A stretch of 64,000 nucleotides of DNA from NCBI RefSeq assembly GCF_002224125.1, contig NZ_NCSM01000030.1, forward strand, positions 66,865-130,864, written 5' to 3'. Positions 52,710 to 61,779 of the stretch are shown here, piece by piece (position 1 is the first letter of the stretch; every line of letters starts with the position of its first letter). The position numbers and the translations under genes were made by a program. Source of the DNA: Streptomyces sp. NBS 14/10 (lineage in GTDB: Bacteria; Actinomycetota; Actinomycetes; Streptomycetales; Streptomycetaceae). The notes under the pieces are model-generated. The model saw only the letters and a program-made list of their open reading frames with translations. It was not told the DNA's origin and ran no database searches.

Positions 52710-53923
52710 TGAACGACTCATCCTGGGGGGCTCCGCCGAGCGCCCGCCTCCGGGGACCGGCCCAGCAGGGACCTCCTCCCTCGCTTCGCGGCAAGGTGCC
52801 CTCGCCCTCGGCGGGTCCCGCGCACGACGTGGGCGAGGCGGCGCAGACTCGGCCCATGCCCACCGTGCCCCACGCAGGCGGAGACCCTTGGGATGCCGCC
52901 GACCGTGACCGGGGGGCCGCTCGGCCGAGCGGCCCCCTGTTCCGCGACGACCGGGAGCCGGAGCGCGGGCCGCGCCGGCCCGCGGCACACCAGCCGACGC
53001 CCCCGGACCGCCCCGATGCCATGCCTTCCGGCAGCGCCGCTCAGCCCGGCGAGGCGGGCGGCGCCGACCGGACGGGGAACGCAGACGTGACGGGCGAAGC
53101 GAAGAAGAAGAGCGCGGGCCGCAATCTGCCCGCCGCGATAGGGGTGGGCGTCGGCCTCGGCGCGCTGGTCGTCGCCTCGCTCTTCATCTACAAGCCGGTG
53201 TTCATCGGCGTCATAGCGGTCGCGGTGGTCGTCGGCCTGTGGGAGCTGACCTCGCGGCTGGCCGAGCGCAAGGACATCCACGTCCCGCTGGTGCCGCTCG
53301 CCGTGGGCGGCGTCGCCATGGTGGTCGCCGGCTATGTGCGCGGTGCGGAGGGCGCGTGGGTGGCCGTCACGCTGACCGCCCTGGCGGTGCTCGTCTGGCG
53401 GATGACCGAGCCGCCCGAGAACTACCTCAGGGATGTCACGGCCGGCGTCTTCGCGGCCTTCTATGTGCCGTTCCTGGCCAGCTTTGTCGCGCTCATGTGC
53501 GCCGCCGACGACGGGCCGCGGCGGGTGCTCGTCTTTCTGCTGCTGACCGTGGTCAGCGACACCGGTGCGTACGCGGTCGGCTGGCGCTTCGGCCGCCACA
53601 AGCTCGCGCCGCGCATCAGCCCCGGCAAGACCCGCGAGGGGCTGCTGGGCGCGATCGCCTTCGCCATGGTCGCGGGCGCGCTGTCCATGCAGTACCTGAT
53701 CAAGGACGGCGCATGGTGGCAGGGGCTGCTCCTCGGGCTCGCCGTCGCGGTCAGCGCGACCCTCGGCGACCTCGGCGAGTCCATGATCAAGCGTGACCTG
53801 GGCATCAAGGACATGGGCAAGCTGCTGCCCGGCCACGGCGGGATCATGGACCGGCTGGATTCCCTGCTGCCCACCGCGCCCGTGGTCTGGCTGCTGATGG
53901 TGGTCTTCGTGGGCGGCGGCTGA
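52709..53923 (+). CDS. cdsA: phosphatidate cytidylyltransferase CdsA
   Basis: A 404-residue membrane enzyme forming CDP-diacylglycerol. The first ~135 residues are a disordered Pro/Arg/Gly cytoplasmic extension. About eight membrane segments follow, and the CDP-DAG synthase signature ESMIKRDLGIKDMGKLLPGH then GGIMDRLDS lies near the C-terminus. The ATG at 52709 overlaps the frr stop (TGATG). A shorter start cannot be excluded. Confidence 0.93.
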   Translation: MNDSSWGAPPSARLRGPAQQGPPPSLRGKVPSPSAGPAHDVGEAAQTRPMPTVPHAGGDPWDAADRDRGAARPSGPLFRDDREPERGPRRPAAHQPTPPDRPDAMPSGSAAQPGEAGGADRTGNADVTGEAKKKSAGRNLPAAIGVGVGLGALVVASLFIYKPVFIGVIAVAVVVGLWELTSRLAERKDIHVPLVPLAVGGVAMVVAGYVRGAEGAWVAVTLTALAVLVWRMTEPPENYLRDVTAGVFAAFYVPFLASFVALMCAADDGPRRVLVFLLLTVVSDTGAYAVGWRFGRHKLAPRISPGKTREGLLGAIAFAMVAGALSMQYLIKDGAWWQGLLLGLAVAVSATLGDLGESMIKRDLGIKDMGKLLPGHGGIMDRLDSLLPTAPVVWLLMVVFVGGG

Positions 53924-53945
53924 CCGGCCCCACACCCCGGCCGTC

Positions 53946-53977
53946 ACGGCCTCGTGCCACGCGTGGCACGAGGCCGT
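53946..53977. terminator. 32-bp perfect palindrome after cdsA
   Basis: The left arm ACGGCCTCGTGCCACG (53946-53961) is exactly mirrored to 53977. With no unpaired loop it can form a long hairpin or cruciform. It lies 23 bases after the cdsA stop and 28 before rlmN. It is likely a terminator. Confidence 0.7.
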
Positions 53978-54004
53978 ACGCACGTCTGCGACACTGGTTG
54001 AACC

Positions 54005-55111
54005 ATGCCCAAGCCCGGAGAACTCACATTCGTCACGCCGCGCGGAGCCAAGAAGCCCCCGCGGCATCTCGCCGACCTCTCGCCCGCCGAGCGCCGCGAG
54101 GCCGTCGCCGCCCTCGGCGAGAAGCCCTTCCGGGCCGGCCAGGTATCGCGCCACTACTTCGCCCGCTACAGCCACGACCCGGCCCAGTGGACCGACATCC
54201 CGGCCGCCGCGCGCGAGAAGCTGGCGGCCGGGCTGCTGCCGGACCTGATGAGCGTGGTGCGCCACATCAGCTGCGACGACGACACCACCCGTAAGACCCT
54301 GTGGCGGCTGTTCGACGGCACGCTCGTGGAGTCCGTGCTGATGCGCTACCCGGACCGGGTCACCATGTGCATCAGCTCCCAGGCGGGTTGCGGCATGAAC
54401 TGCCCGTTCTGCGCCACCGGCCAGGCGGGCCTGGACCGCAATCTGTCCACCGCCGAGATCGTGCACCAGATCGTCGACGGGATGCGGGCGCTGCGGGACG
54501 GAGAGATCCCCGGTGGGCCGGCGCGGCTGTCCAACATCGTCTTCATGGGCATGGGCGAGCCGCTCGCCAACTACAACCGCGTGGTCGGCGCCATCCGCAG
54601 GCTGACGGACCCGGAGCCGGACGGCCTCGGCCTGTCCCAGCGCGGCATCACCGTCTCGACCGTCGGGCTGGTGCCGGCGATGCTGCGGTTCGCCGACGAG
54701 GGCTTCAAATGCCGTCTCGCGGTGTCGCTGCACGCGCCCGACGACGAGCTGCGCGACACCCTCGTCCCGGTCAACACCCGCTGGAAGGTCCGTGAGGTCC
54801 TGGACGCCGCGTGGGAGTACGCGGAGAAGTCGGGCCGTCGCGTCTCCATCGAGTACGCCCTGATCAGGGACATCAACGACCAGGCATGGCGGGCCGACCT
54901 GCTGGGGCGGCTGCTCAAGGGCCGCCGGGTGCACGTCAATCTGATCCCGCTCAACCCGACGCCCGGCTCCAAGTGGACCGCGTCCAGGCCCGAGGACGAG
55001 AAGGCGTTCGTGGCCGCCCTGGAGGCACACGGCGTGCCCGTGACCGTCCGGGACACCCGGGGGCAGGAGATCGACGGGGCGTGCGGGCAGCTGGCGGCGG
55101 CGGAGCGCTGA
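54005..55111 (+). CDS. rlmN: dual-specificity RNA methyltransferase RlmN
   Basis: A 368-residue radical SAM enzyme making m2A2503 in 23S rRNA and m2A37 in tRNAs. The cluster motif is CGMNCPFC in [20 protein letters not shown]. The catalytic Cys of the C-terminus is in [11 protein letters not shown]. Other family tracts are [17 protein letters not shown] and [17 protein letters not shown]. The ATG at 54005 is used. It is a separate unit from cdsA. Confidence 0.95.
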   Translation: MPKPGELTFVTPRGAKKPPRHLADLSPAERREAVAALGEKPFRAGQVSRHYFARYSHDPAQWTDIPAAAREKLAAGLLPDLMSVVRHISCDDDTTRKTLWRLFDGTLVESVLMRYPDRVTMCISSQAGCGMNCPFCATGQAGLDRNLSTAEIVHQIVDGMRALRDGEIPGGPARLSNIVFMGMGEPLANYNRVVGAIRRLTDPEPDGLGLSQRGITVSTVGLVPAMLRFADEGFKCRLAVSLHAPDDELRDTLVPVNTRWKVREVLDAAWEYAEKSGRRVSIEYALIRDINDQAWRADLLGRLLKGRRVHVNLIPLNPTPGSKWTASRPEDEKAFVAALEAHGVPVTVRDTRGQEIDGACGQLAAAER

Positions 55112-55180
55112 GGGCCGGCTGATACGGTGCCCTGGCACCACCTCGTGCATACATCCACATCTCGTACAAGTGAACATTCC

Positions 55181-55265
55181 GACAGGGGAGCGCGAACAGC
55201 GCTGAGAGTGCGGCCCGGCCGCAGACCCTCGGACCTGATCCGGGTCATACCGGCGTAGGGAGTCA
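55181..55265 (+). ncRNA. TPP riboswitch (THI element)
   Basis: The conserved TPP aptamer cores are present in order: GGGGAGC (55185-55191), GCTGAGAGTGCGG (55201-55213), GACCCTCGGACCTGATCCGG (55224-55243) and ACCGGCGTAGGGAGTCAG (55249-55266). The last core contains GGGAG, which is also the ribosome site of thiB. Thiamine pyrophosphate binding should therefore block translation of the importer. Confidence 0.95.
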
Positions 55266-55272
55266 GCCTCAT

Positions 55273-56352
55273 ATGAACAGCCGTCTTCGGCATGCCGTCG
55301 TCGCCGCCCTCTTCGGCTCGCTCGGCCTCACCACGCTCGTCGCCTGCGGCGAGGACTCCGGCTCCTCCAAAGGGTCCGGCTCCAAGACCGTGAAGCTGGT
55401 CTCGCACGACTCGTTCGCCGCGTCGAAGGCCGTGCTGAAGGAGTTCACCCGGCAGACCGGCTACAAGGTGCAGGTCCTGGCGGGCGGCGACGCCGGGGCG
55501 GCCGTCAACCAGGCGATACTTTCCAAATCGCATCCCCAGGGCGACGTTTTCTTCGGCGTCGACAACACCCTGCTCTCCCGCGCGCTCGACAACGACCTGT
55601 TCGCCCCCTACCAGGCCAAGGGCCTGGACAAGGTCCCGGCGGCCCTCCAGCTCGACGCGGCCGAGCACCGCGTCACCCCGGTCGACTTCGGCGACATCTG
55701 CGTCAACTACGACCGTAAGTACTTCGCCGACAAGAAGCTGGCCCCGCCGAAGACCCTCGACGACCTGACCAAGCCCGCCTACAAGAACCTCCTGGTCACC
55801 GAGAACGCGGCCACCTCCTCGCCCGGCCTCGCGTTCCTGCTGGGCACGGCCGCCCGGTACGGCGACGACGGCTGGCAGGGCTACTGGAAGAAGCTCAGGG
55901 CCAACGGCGTCGAGGTCGTCGACGGCTGGGAGCAGGCGTACTACGACCGCTTCTCCGGTTCGGCGGGCGGCGCCAAGGGCGACCGGCCGCTGGTCGTCTC
56001 GTACGCCTCCAGCCCGCCCGCCGAGGTCGTCGACGCCAAGCCGTGGCCCGCGCAGGCCCCTACGGGGGTCGCGACGGGAACCTGCTTCCGGCAGGTGGAA
56101 TTCGCCGGACTGTTGAAGGGCGCTTCGAACACCAAGGGCGGCAAGGCGCTGCTGGACTTTCTGCTGACCAAGCGTTTCCAGGAGGACGTGCCGCTCAACA
56201 TGTACGTCAACCCGGCCCGCGAGGACGCGAAGCTGCCCGAGCTGTTCACGAAGTACGGTGTGAAGATCGCCGACTCGGCGACCCTGGACCCCCGGAAGAT
56301 CGCCAAGAACCGTGACCAGTGGGTCAAGGCATGGTCCTCGCTCGTCCTGTAA
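55273..56352 (+). CDS. thiB: thiamine ABC transporter substrate-binding lipoprotein
   Basis: A 359-residue extracellular solute-binding protein that captures thiamine. A lipoprotein signal ends at the lipobox LVAC with Cys25. The mature part follows the ThiB pattern: VKLVSHDSFAASKAVLKEFT, QGDVFFGVDNTLLSRALDND, TPVDFGDICVNYDRKYF, VTENAATSSPGLAFLLGTAA and VVSYASSPPAEV. The ATG at 55273 lies directly behind the TPP riboswitch, supporting the substrate. It overlaps thiP by 22 bases. Confidence 0.94.
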   Translation: MNSRLRHAVVAALFGSLGLTTLVACGEDSGSSKGSGSKTVKLVSHDSFAASKAVLKEFTRQTGYKVQVLAGGDAGAAVNQAILSKSHPQGDVFFGVDNTLLSRALDNDLFAPYQAKGLDKVPAALQLDAAEHRVTPVDFGDICVNYDRKYFADKKLAPPKTLDDLTKPAYKNLLVTENAATSSPGLAFLLGTAARYGDDGWQGYWKKLRANGVEVVDGWEQAYYDRFSGSAGGAKGDRPLVVSYASSPPAEVVDAKPWPAQAPTGVATGTCFRQVEFAGLLKGASNTKGGKALLDFLLTKRFQEDVPLNMYVNPAREDAKLPELFTKYGVKIADSATLDPRKIAKNRDQWVKAWSSLVL

Positions 56353-58055
56353 AGCGCCCTGCCACTGAGCTGGAGGAGGCGAAGGAGCGCACCGGGCGGC
56401 GGCGCGCGCGGCTGCGCGGGGCGGCGCTGCGGCTGGCCCTGATGGCCGTGCCCGCCGCCTTCTTCGCGCTGTTCTTCCTCTATCCGGTGGCCGCCATCGT
56501 CACCCGCGGGCTGCGCGTCGACGGCCAGTGGCGGCTGGGCCGCATCGGCGATGTGCTCACCGACCCGGCCGTCCTGGACATCCTGTGGTTCACCGGCTGG
56601 CAGGCCGCCGCCTCCACCGCCCTGACGCTGGCGGTCGCGCTGCCCGGCGCGTATGTCTTCGCCCGCTTCACCTTCCCCGGCAAGCGGCTGCTGCGCGCCG
56701 TGGTGACCGTCCCCTTCGTCCTGCCGACCGTCGTCGCGGGCTCGGCGTTCCTGGCCCTGCTCGGCCACGGCGGGCTGCTGGACAGCCTGTGGGGGGTGCG
56801 GCTCGACACCTCCGTATGGGCGATCCTCCTCGCGCACGTCTTCTTCAACTACGCGGTGGTGGTACGGACCGTCGGCGGGCTGTGGGCGCAGCTCGACCCG
56901 CGGCAGGAGGAGGCCGCGCGGGTCCTCGGCGCGAGCCGCCTGGCCGCGTGGCGGCGGGTGACGCTGCCGGCGCTGGCGCCCGCCGTGGCGGCCGCCTCGC
57001 TGATGGTCTTCCTGTTCACCTTCACCTCCTTCGGTGTCATCCAGATCCTCGGCGGCCCCCGGTACGCCACCCTGGAGGTCGCGATCTACCGGGAGACCGC
57101 CCAACTGCTCGACCTGCCGACCGCCGCCGTGCTGACGCTGGTCCAGTTCGCGGCCGTGGCCGCGGTCCTGGCCCTGCACGCGTGGACCGTACGGCGCCGC
57201 GAGGGCGCCCTGAAGCTGGTCGCCCCCGAACAGACCGCGCGCCGCCCCCAGGGCGCGGCCCAATGGGCGTTGCTGTGGGGCGTGCTCGCCGTCGTGGCGC
57301 TGCTGATCCTGCTGCCGCTCGCGGTCCTGGTCGAACGGTCCCTGGACGCCCCCGGCGGCTACGGACTCGACTACTACCGCGCCCTCCAGTCGGTGGCGGA
57401 CAGCGGCGGGACGTTTTTCGTCGCCCCTATGGACGCCGTTTGGAACTCCCTGCGCTACGCCGCCGTGGCGACCGTCTTCGCGGTCGTCGTGGGCGGCTTG
57501 GCGGCGGCCGCCTTGACCAGGAAAGCGGGACGGCTGGTACGGGGCTTCGACGCGCTGCTGATGCTGCCGCTCGGCACCTCCGCGGTGACCGTCGGCTTCG
57601 GTTTTCTCATCGCCCTGGACGAGCCGCCGCTGGACCTGCGCGCCTCATGGATCCTCGTACCGCTCGCGCAGGCCCTGGTGGGCGTGCCCTTCGTCGTACG
57701 GACCATGCTGCCCGTGCTGCGCGCGGTGGACCACCGGCTGCGCGAGGCGGCGGCCGTGCTCGGCGCGTCCCCGCTGCGGGCCTGGCGGGAGGTGGACCTG
57801 CCACTGGTCGCGCGGGCCCTCGGGGTCGCGGCGGGCTTCGCCTTCGCCGTCTCGCTCGGCGAGTTCGGGGCGACGGTGTTCATCGCCAGGCCCGACCACC
57901 CGACCCTCCCGGTCGCCGTCGCCCGCTTCCTCGGCCGGGCCGGGCAGCTCAACTACGGCCAGGCCATGGCCCTGAGCACGATTCTGATGCTGGTGTGCGC
58001 GGGCTCCCTGCTGGTACTGGAGCGGATCCGCACCGACCGTTCGGGGGAGTTCTGA
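56331..58055 (+). CDS. thiP: thiamine ABC transporter permease
   Basis: A 574-residue double-length permease with about twelve membrane segments. Each half has a binding-protein-dependent permease loop contacting the ATPase: EEAARVLGASRLAAWRRVTL and EAAAVLGASPLRAWREVDLP. The ATG at 56331 begins MVLARPVKRPATE and overlaps thiB. The stop overlaps thiQ by one base. All three genes obey the upstream riboswitch. Confidence 0.93.
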   Translation: MVLARPVKRPATELEEAKERTGRRRARLRGAALRLALMAVPAAFFALFFLYPVAAIVTRGLRVDGQWRLGRIGDVLTDPAVLDILWFTGWQAAASTALTLAVALPGAYVFARFTFPGKRLLRAVVTVPFVLPTVVAGSAFLALLGHGGLLDSLWGVRLDTSVWAILLAHVFFNYAVVVRTVGGLWAQLDPRQEEAARVLGASRLAAWRRVTLPALAPAVAAASLMVFLFTFTSFGVIQILGGPRYATLEVAIYRETAQLLDLPTAAVLTLVQFAAVAAVLALHAWTVRRREGALKLVAPEQTARRPQGAAQWALLWGVLAVVALLILLPLAVLVERSLDAPGGYGLDYYRALQSVADSGGTFFVAPMDAVWNSLRYAAVATVFAVVVGGLAAAALTRKAGRLVRGFDALLMLPLGTSAVTVGFGFLIALDEPPLDLRASWILVPLAQALVGVPFVVRTMLPVLRAVDHRLREAAAVLGASPLRAWREVDLPLVARALGVAAGFAFAVSLGEFGATVFIARPDHPTLPVAVARFLGRAGQLNYGQAMALSTILMLVCAGSLLVLERIRTDRSGEF

Positions 58056-59086
58056 TGACGCTGCTGCGACTGGACGAGGTGACGGTCCGCTACGGCGAGC
58101 GGGCGGCGCTGGACACCGTGGACCTCGAGGTCGCCGAGCACGAGACGGTGTCGGTGCTGGGGCCGAGCGGCGGCGGCAAGTCCACGCTGCTGCGCGTGGT
58201 GGCGGGCCTGGAACGGGCCCACACCGGCCGGGTGTGGTTGGCCGGGCGGGACCAGACGGGGGTGCCCACCCACCGGCGCGGCGTGGGCCTGATGTTCCAG
58301 GACCACCAGCTCTTCCCGCAGCGGGACGTGGGCGGCAACGTCGCCTTCGGGCTGCGCATGCGCAAGGTGGCGCGCGCCGAGGCGGAGCGCCGGGTCGCCG
58401 AACTGCTGGAGCTGGTCGGCCTGCCGGGCGCGCAGCGCCGCGCCATCGCCTCGCTGTCCGGCGGCGAGCAGCAGCGGGTCGCGCTGGCCCGGGCCCTGGC
58501 CCCGCGGCCCAAGCTGCTGATGCTGGACGAGCCACTGGGCCAGCTCGACCGCGGGCTGCGGGAGCGGCTGGTGGTCGAACTGCGCCAGCTCTTCGGCGAA
58601 CTGGGCACCACGGTCCTCGCGGTCACCCACGACCAGGGGGAGGCGTTCGCGCTCGCGGACCGGGTGGTGGTGATGGACGGCGGGCGCATCGCGCAGACCG
58701 GCACCCCGCTGGAGGTTTGGCAGCGGCCCGCCACCGAGTTCGTCGCCCGCTTCCTCGGCTTCGACAACCTGGTTGACGCCACCGTGCACGGCGAGAGCGC
58801 CGACACCCGCTGGGGCGAGGTGCCCGTACCCGACGGCACCCCGCCGGGGCCGTGCCGGCTGCTGGTCCGCCCGGCCGGGGTGCGGCTCACCTCCCCCGAG
58901 AAGGGCCTGCCCTGCACGGTGGCGGCGCGCACCTTCCGCGGCGACCGCGTGGCCCTCGTCCTCCAACCGGCGGGCGCGCCGCGCCTGGAGGCGGCGTGCG
59001 CGCTGCGGGACGCGCCGAAGGAGGGGGAGCGGGTCGGCGTCGCGTTCGACGCGGACGACGTGGTGGTGCTGCGCGCGGGCTCGTAA
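58055..59086 (+). CDS. thiQ: thiamine ABC transporter ATP-binding protein
   Basis: A 343-residue ABC ATPase. Walker A GPSGGGKST, Q-loop GLMFQDHQLFPQRDV, signature LSGGEQQRVALARALA, Walker B LLMLDEPLGQLD and the switch His in VLAVTHDQGEA are intact. A C-terminal TOBE-like regulatory domain covers about residues 240-343, longer than ThiQ of enteric bacteria. It starts at ATG 58055 in TGATG overlap with thiP. Confidence 0.92.
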   Translation: MTLLRLDEVTVRYGERAALDTVDLEVAEHETVSVLGPSGGGKSTLLRVVAGLERAHTGRVWLAGRDQTGVPTHRRGVGLMFQDHQLFPQRDVGGNVAFGLRMRKVARAEAERRVAELLELVGLPGAQRRAIASLSGGEQQRVALARALAPRPKLLMLDEPLGQLDRGLRERLVVELRQLFGELGTTVLAVTHDQGEAFALADRVVVMDGGRIAQTGTPLEVWQRPATEFVARFLGFDNLVDATVHGESADTRWGEVPVPDGTPPGPCRLLVRPAGVRLTSPEKGLPCTVAARTFRGDRVALVLQPAGAPRLEAACALRDAPKEGERVGVAFDADDVVVLRAGS

Positions 59087-59244
59087 CCCGCACCGCGCGC
59101 AGCAGTTCGGGGAAGGTAGACGACGGCGACCGGCGGCAGCACCTGGCGCCGCCCATGGCGCCATTCTTTGTACCGCGGCGGCGGGCCGCGTCACCGTACG
59201 GGTTGATACTCGGGCCCGTCTTCCGCCCACGGAGTGACCCCTTG

Positions 59245-59260
59245 TCACACCACGGTGTGA
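59245..59260. promoter_or_regulatory. inverted repeat upstream of glycosyltransferase gene
   Basis: TCACAC-CACG-GTGTGA lies 62 bases before the start at 59322, in an otherwise unremarkable 235-base gap after thiQ. It may be an operator. Confidence 0.35.
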
Positions 59261-59321
59261 TGCCGGAGTTACCCCCTGCGTGTGACGCGGCGGGGCGGGC
59301 GCGTTCGTAGCCTCGGGCCGT

Positions 59322-60590
59322 ATGACCGAGCAGCCACGCGGGATGCCGCGCACCCTCGTGATCACCAATGACTTTCCGCCGCGCCAGGGTGGCATCGAGA
59401 CCTTCGTCCAGGCCATGACCAGCCGCTTTCCACCGGAGGCTGTCGTCGTCTACACCTCGTCCGAGCCGGGCGCGGCCTCGTACGACGCCGGACTGCCCCA
59501 CCCCGTCGTCCGCGTCGGGGCCCGCACGCTGCTGCCCACCCGGCGCGCCACCAGCCGCGCGGTGGAGCTGGCCCGCCGCCACCGCTGCGACAGCGTGTGG
59601 TTCGGCGCCGCCGCGCCCCTGGGGCTGATGGCCTCGCGGCTGCGCCGCGAGGCTGGGGTGCGCCGGATCGTCGCCACCACGCACGGCCACGAGGTGTGGT
59701 GGGCGCGCACCCCGGGAACCCGCGCGCTGCTGCGCCGCGTCGGGGCCGGGGCGGACACCGTGACCTACCTCGGAGCCGCCACCCGCGCGCCCGTCGCCGC
59801 CGCCATGGGGTCCGCCGCCGCGGCCCGGATGACCCGGCTGGCCCCCGGAGTCGACACTTCCGCCTTCCGCCCCGGGCTCGACGCGCGGACCGTACGCGAG
59901 CGCCACCGGCTCGCAGGCCGTCAGGTGATCCTGTGCGCCGCCAGGCTCGTCCGGCGCAAGGGCCAGGACGCGCTCATCCAAGCCCTGCCGCTGGTGCGCC
60001 GGGCCGTGCCGGGGGCCGTTCTGCTGCTCGTCGGCGACGGCCCGTACGCGTACGGGCTGCGCCGGCTCGCCGACGCGCACGGCGTCAGGGACGCCGTGGT
60101 CTTCGCGGGCGGGGTACGGCACCGCGCGATGCCGTCCTACTACGCCGCCGCCGACGTCTTCGCGATGCCGTGCCGCACCCGCAAGGGCGGCCTGGAGATC
60201 GAGGGCCTGGGCATCGTCTTCCTGGAGGCGGCCGCCGCCGGGCTGCCGGTGCTCGCCGGGGACTCCGGCGGCGCGCCGGACGCCGTCCGGGACGGCGATA
60301 CCGGGCATGTCGTCGACGGCCGCGCCACGCGCGCCATCGCCGACCGGCTGATCGCGCTGCTCCAGGATCGGCCCGCCGCCCGGGCCATGGGCGAGAAGGG
60401 GCGGGCCTGGGTGCGCCAGGAGTGGAGCTGGGACGCCTCGTACCGGACGCTGGCCCGGCTGCTCAGCCCGCCGAAGGCGTGGCCGGGGACGCCGCCTGGG
60501 CTGCTCAGCCCGCCGGGGACGCAGCCCGGGACGGTCAGCCCGCCTCGGAGGCCGCCCGGGACGCTCCCACCGACGCCCCCAGCGCAATGA
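59322..60590 (+). CDS. GT4 glycosyltransferase, PimB-like
   Basis: A 422-residue GT-B enzyme of family 4. The N-terminal donor/acceptor loop is ITNDFPPRQGGIETFVQ. The C-terminal half has ILCAARLVRRKGQDALIQAL and the nucleotide-sugar motif CRTRKGGLEIEGLGIVFLEA. GDSGGAPDAVRDGDTG closely resembles PimB-type mannosyltransferases of phosphatidylinositol mannoside synthesis. The acceptor is not proven. A Pro-rich tail follows. Its 3' end overlaps the opposing gene by 56 bases. Confidence 0.88.
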   Translation: MTEQPRGMPRTLVITNDFPPRQGGIETFVQAMTSRFPPEAVVVYTSSEPGAASYDAGLPHPVVRVGARTLLPTRRATSRAVELARRHRCDSVWFGAAAPLGLMASRLRREAGVRRIVATTHGHEVWWARTPGTRALLRRVGAGADTVTYLGAATRAPVAAAMGSAAAARMTRLAPGVDTSAFRPGLDARTVRERHRLAGRQVILCAARLVRRKGQDALIQALPLVRRAVPGAVLLLVGDGPYAYGLRRLADAHGVRDAVVFAGGVRHRAMPSYYAAADVFAMPCRTRKGGLEIEGLGIVFLEAAAAGLPVLAGDSGGAPDAVRDGDTGHVVDGRATRAIADRLIALLQDRPAARAMGEKGRAWVRQEWSWDASYRTLARLLSPPKAWPGTPPGLLSPPGTQPGTVSPPRRPPGTLPPTPPAQ

Positions 60591-61701
60591 GCGCGCCCGG
60601 AGCCTCGTCCACCGAGTCCACCAGCGCGATCCGGGCCTTCATGGACCTGCCCTCGGCAAGCGACTCCAGCAGCGGCCAGGCCGGCAGGCGCCGCGTCCAG
60701 TGGTCGCGGTCCACGAGCACCATCGGCGTCGGCTCGCCGCGCGACTCGTAGTAGTTCGGCGTCGCGTTGTCGAAGATCTCCTGTACGGTCCCGGCGGCGC
60801 CAGGCAGGAACACCACCCCCGCGTTCGACCGCGCCAGCAGGCCGTCCTCGCGCGTGGCGTTGGCGAAGTACTTCGCTATGTGCGAGGCGAACGCGCTGGG
60901 CGGCTCATGCCCGTAGAACCAGGTGGGGATGCCGACCGACGCACCGCCGTCCGGCCACCGCTCGCGCACCGCGAAGGCCGCCTCGGCCCACTCGCCGACG
61001 GACGGCCGGAAGGAGGGGGCCTTGGCGAGCAGTTCAAGGGACTCGTCGAGCATGTCGTCGGCGAACGGGGCCGCGTACGCGCCCAGGTTGGCCGCCTCCA
61101 TCGCACCAGGCCCGCCGCCGGTCGCGACCGTGAGCCCGGCCCGCGCCAGGGCCCGCCCGAGCCGGGCCGCGCCCGCGTAGCCCTCGGAGCCGCGCTCCAG
61201 GGCGTGGCCGCCCATCACGCCCACGACCCGGGACCCGGCGAGGAGTTCGTCGAGGGCGTCGGAGACGGCGTCGTCGTGGATGGAGCGCAGCATCGAGGAG
61301 AAGATGTCGCCGTCGGCCTTGGTGCGCTGGAACCAGGCGTACGCCAGCGCGTCAGGCGTCCCCGCGTAGCCCCGCTCCGCCAGCCCCTCGAACAGTTCCT
61401 GCGGCGAGTAGAGGGTGCCGCGATACGGGTCGAACGGCAGACCGGGCACCGGCGGAAAGACCAGCGCGCCGCCGGCCCGCACCTTGGCGGCGGCCTCCGG
61501 CTCCATCGGGCAGCCGAGGAAGACCGCCTCGGCGGTGTCCGTGTGGAGCAGCGCCCGCGTACGGCCCGTCAGGTCGACGGACTGGACGCGGTGACCCGCC
61601 AGGGTGCCGTGCGCCACGACCTCGTCGAACTCCCGCAGGGACTCGATCTCCCGGTCGGGGCACGGGTCTTGGGCGGCGGTGGAAGCGTCGTCGGTCAGCA
61701 C
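60535..61701 (-). CDS. LOG-family (lysine decarboxylase-like) protein
   Basis: A 388-residue protein. The nucleotide-binding motif GGGPGAMEAAN is at residues 195-205, and the LOG catalytic motif appears as PGAAGTVQE at 300-308 (usually PGGxGTxxE). The family hydrolyses nucleoside monophosphates such as cytokinin nucleotides. An N-terminal ~150-residue extension (LFEGLAERGYAGTPDALAYA) is seen in large actinobacterial members. The Gly-to-Ala change in the motif may affect activity. The GTG at 61701 has a weak ribosome site. Confidence 0.82.
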   Translation of the reverse strand: MLTDDASTAAQDPCPDREIESLREFDEVVAHGTLAGHRVQSVDLTGRTRALLHTDTAEAVFLGCPMEPEAAAKVRAGGALVFPPVPGLPFDPYRGTLYSPQELFEGLAERGYAGTPDALAYAWFQRTKADGDIFSSMLRSIHDDAVSDALDELLAGSRVVGVMGGHALERGSEGYAGAARLGRALARAGLTVATGGGPGAMEAANLGAYAAPFADDMLDESLELLAKAPSFRPSVGEWAEAAFAVRERWPDGGASVGIPTWFYGHEPPSAFASHIAKYFANATREDGLLARSNAGVVFLPGAAGTVQEIFDNATPNYYESRGEPTPMVLVDRDHWTRRLPAWPLLESLAEGRSMKARIALVDSVDEAPGALIALGASVGASRAASEAG

Positions 61702-61779
61702 GGCGACATGCTACTGGCGGCGCCGCGCGCGGTCTCGTCCCGTACGGCCCCAGTCCCGTGTTCCGTACGGCCGCGTCGG

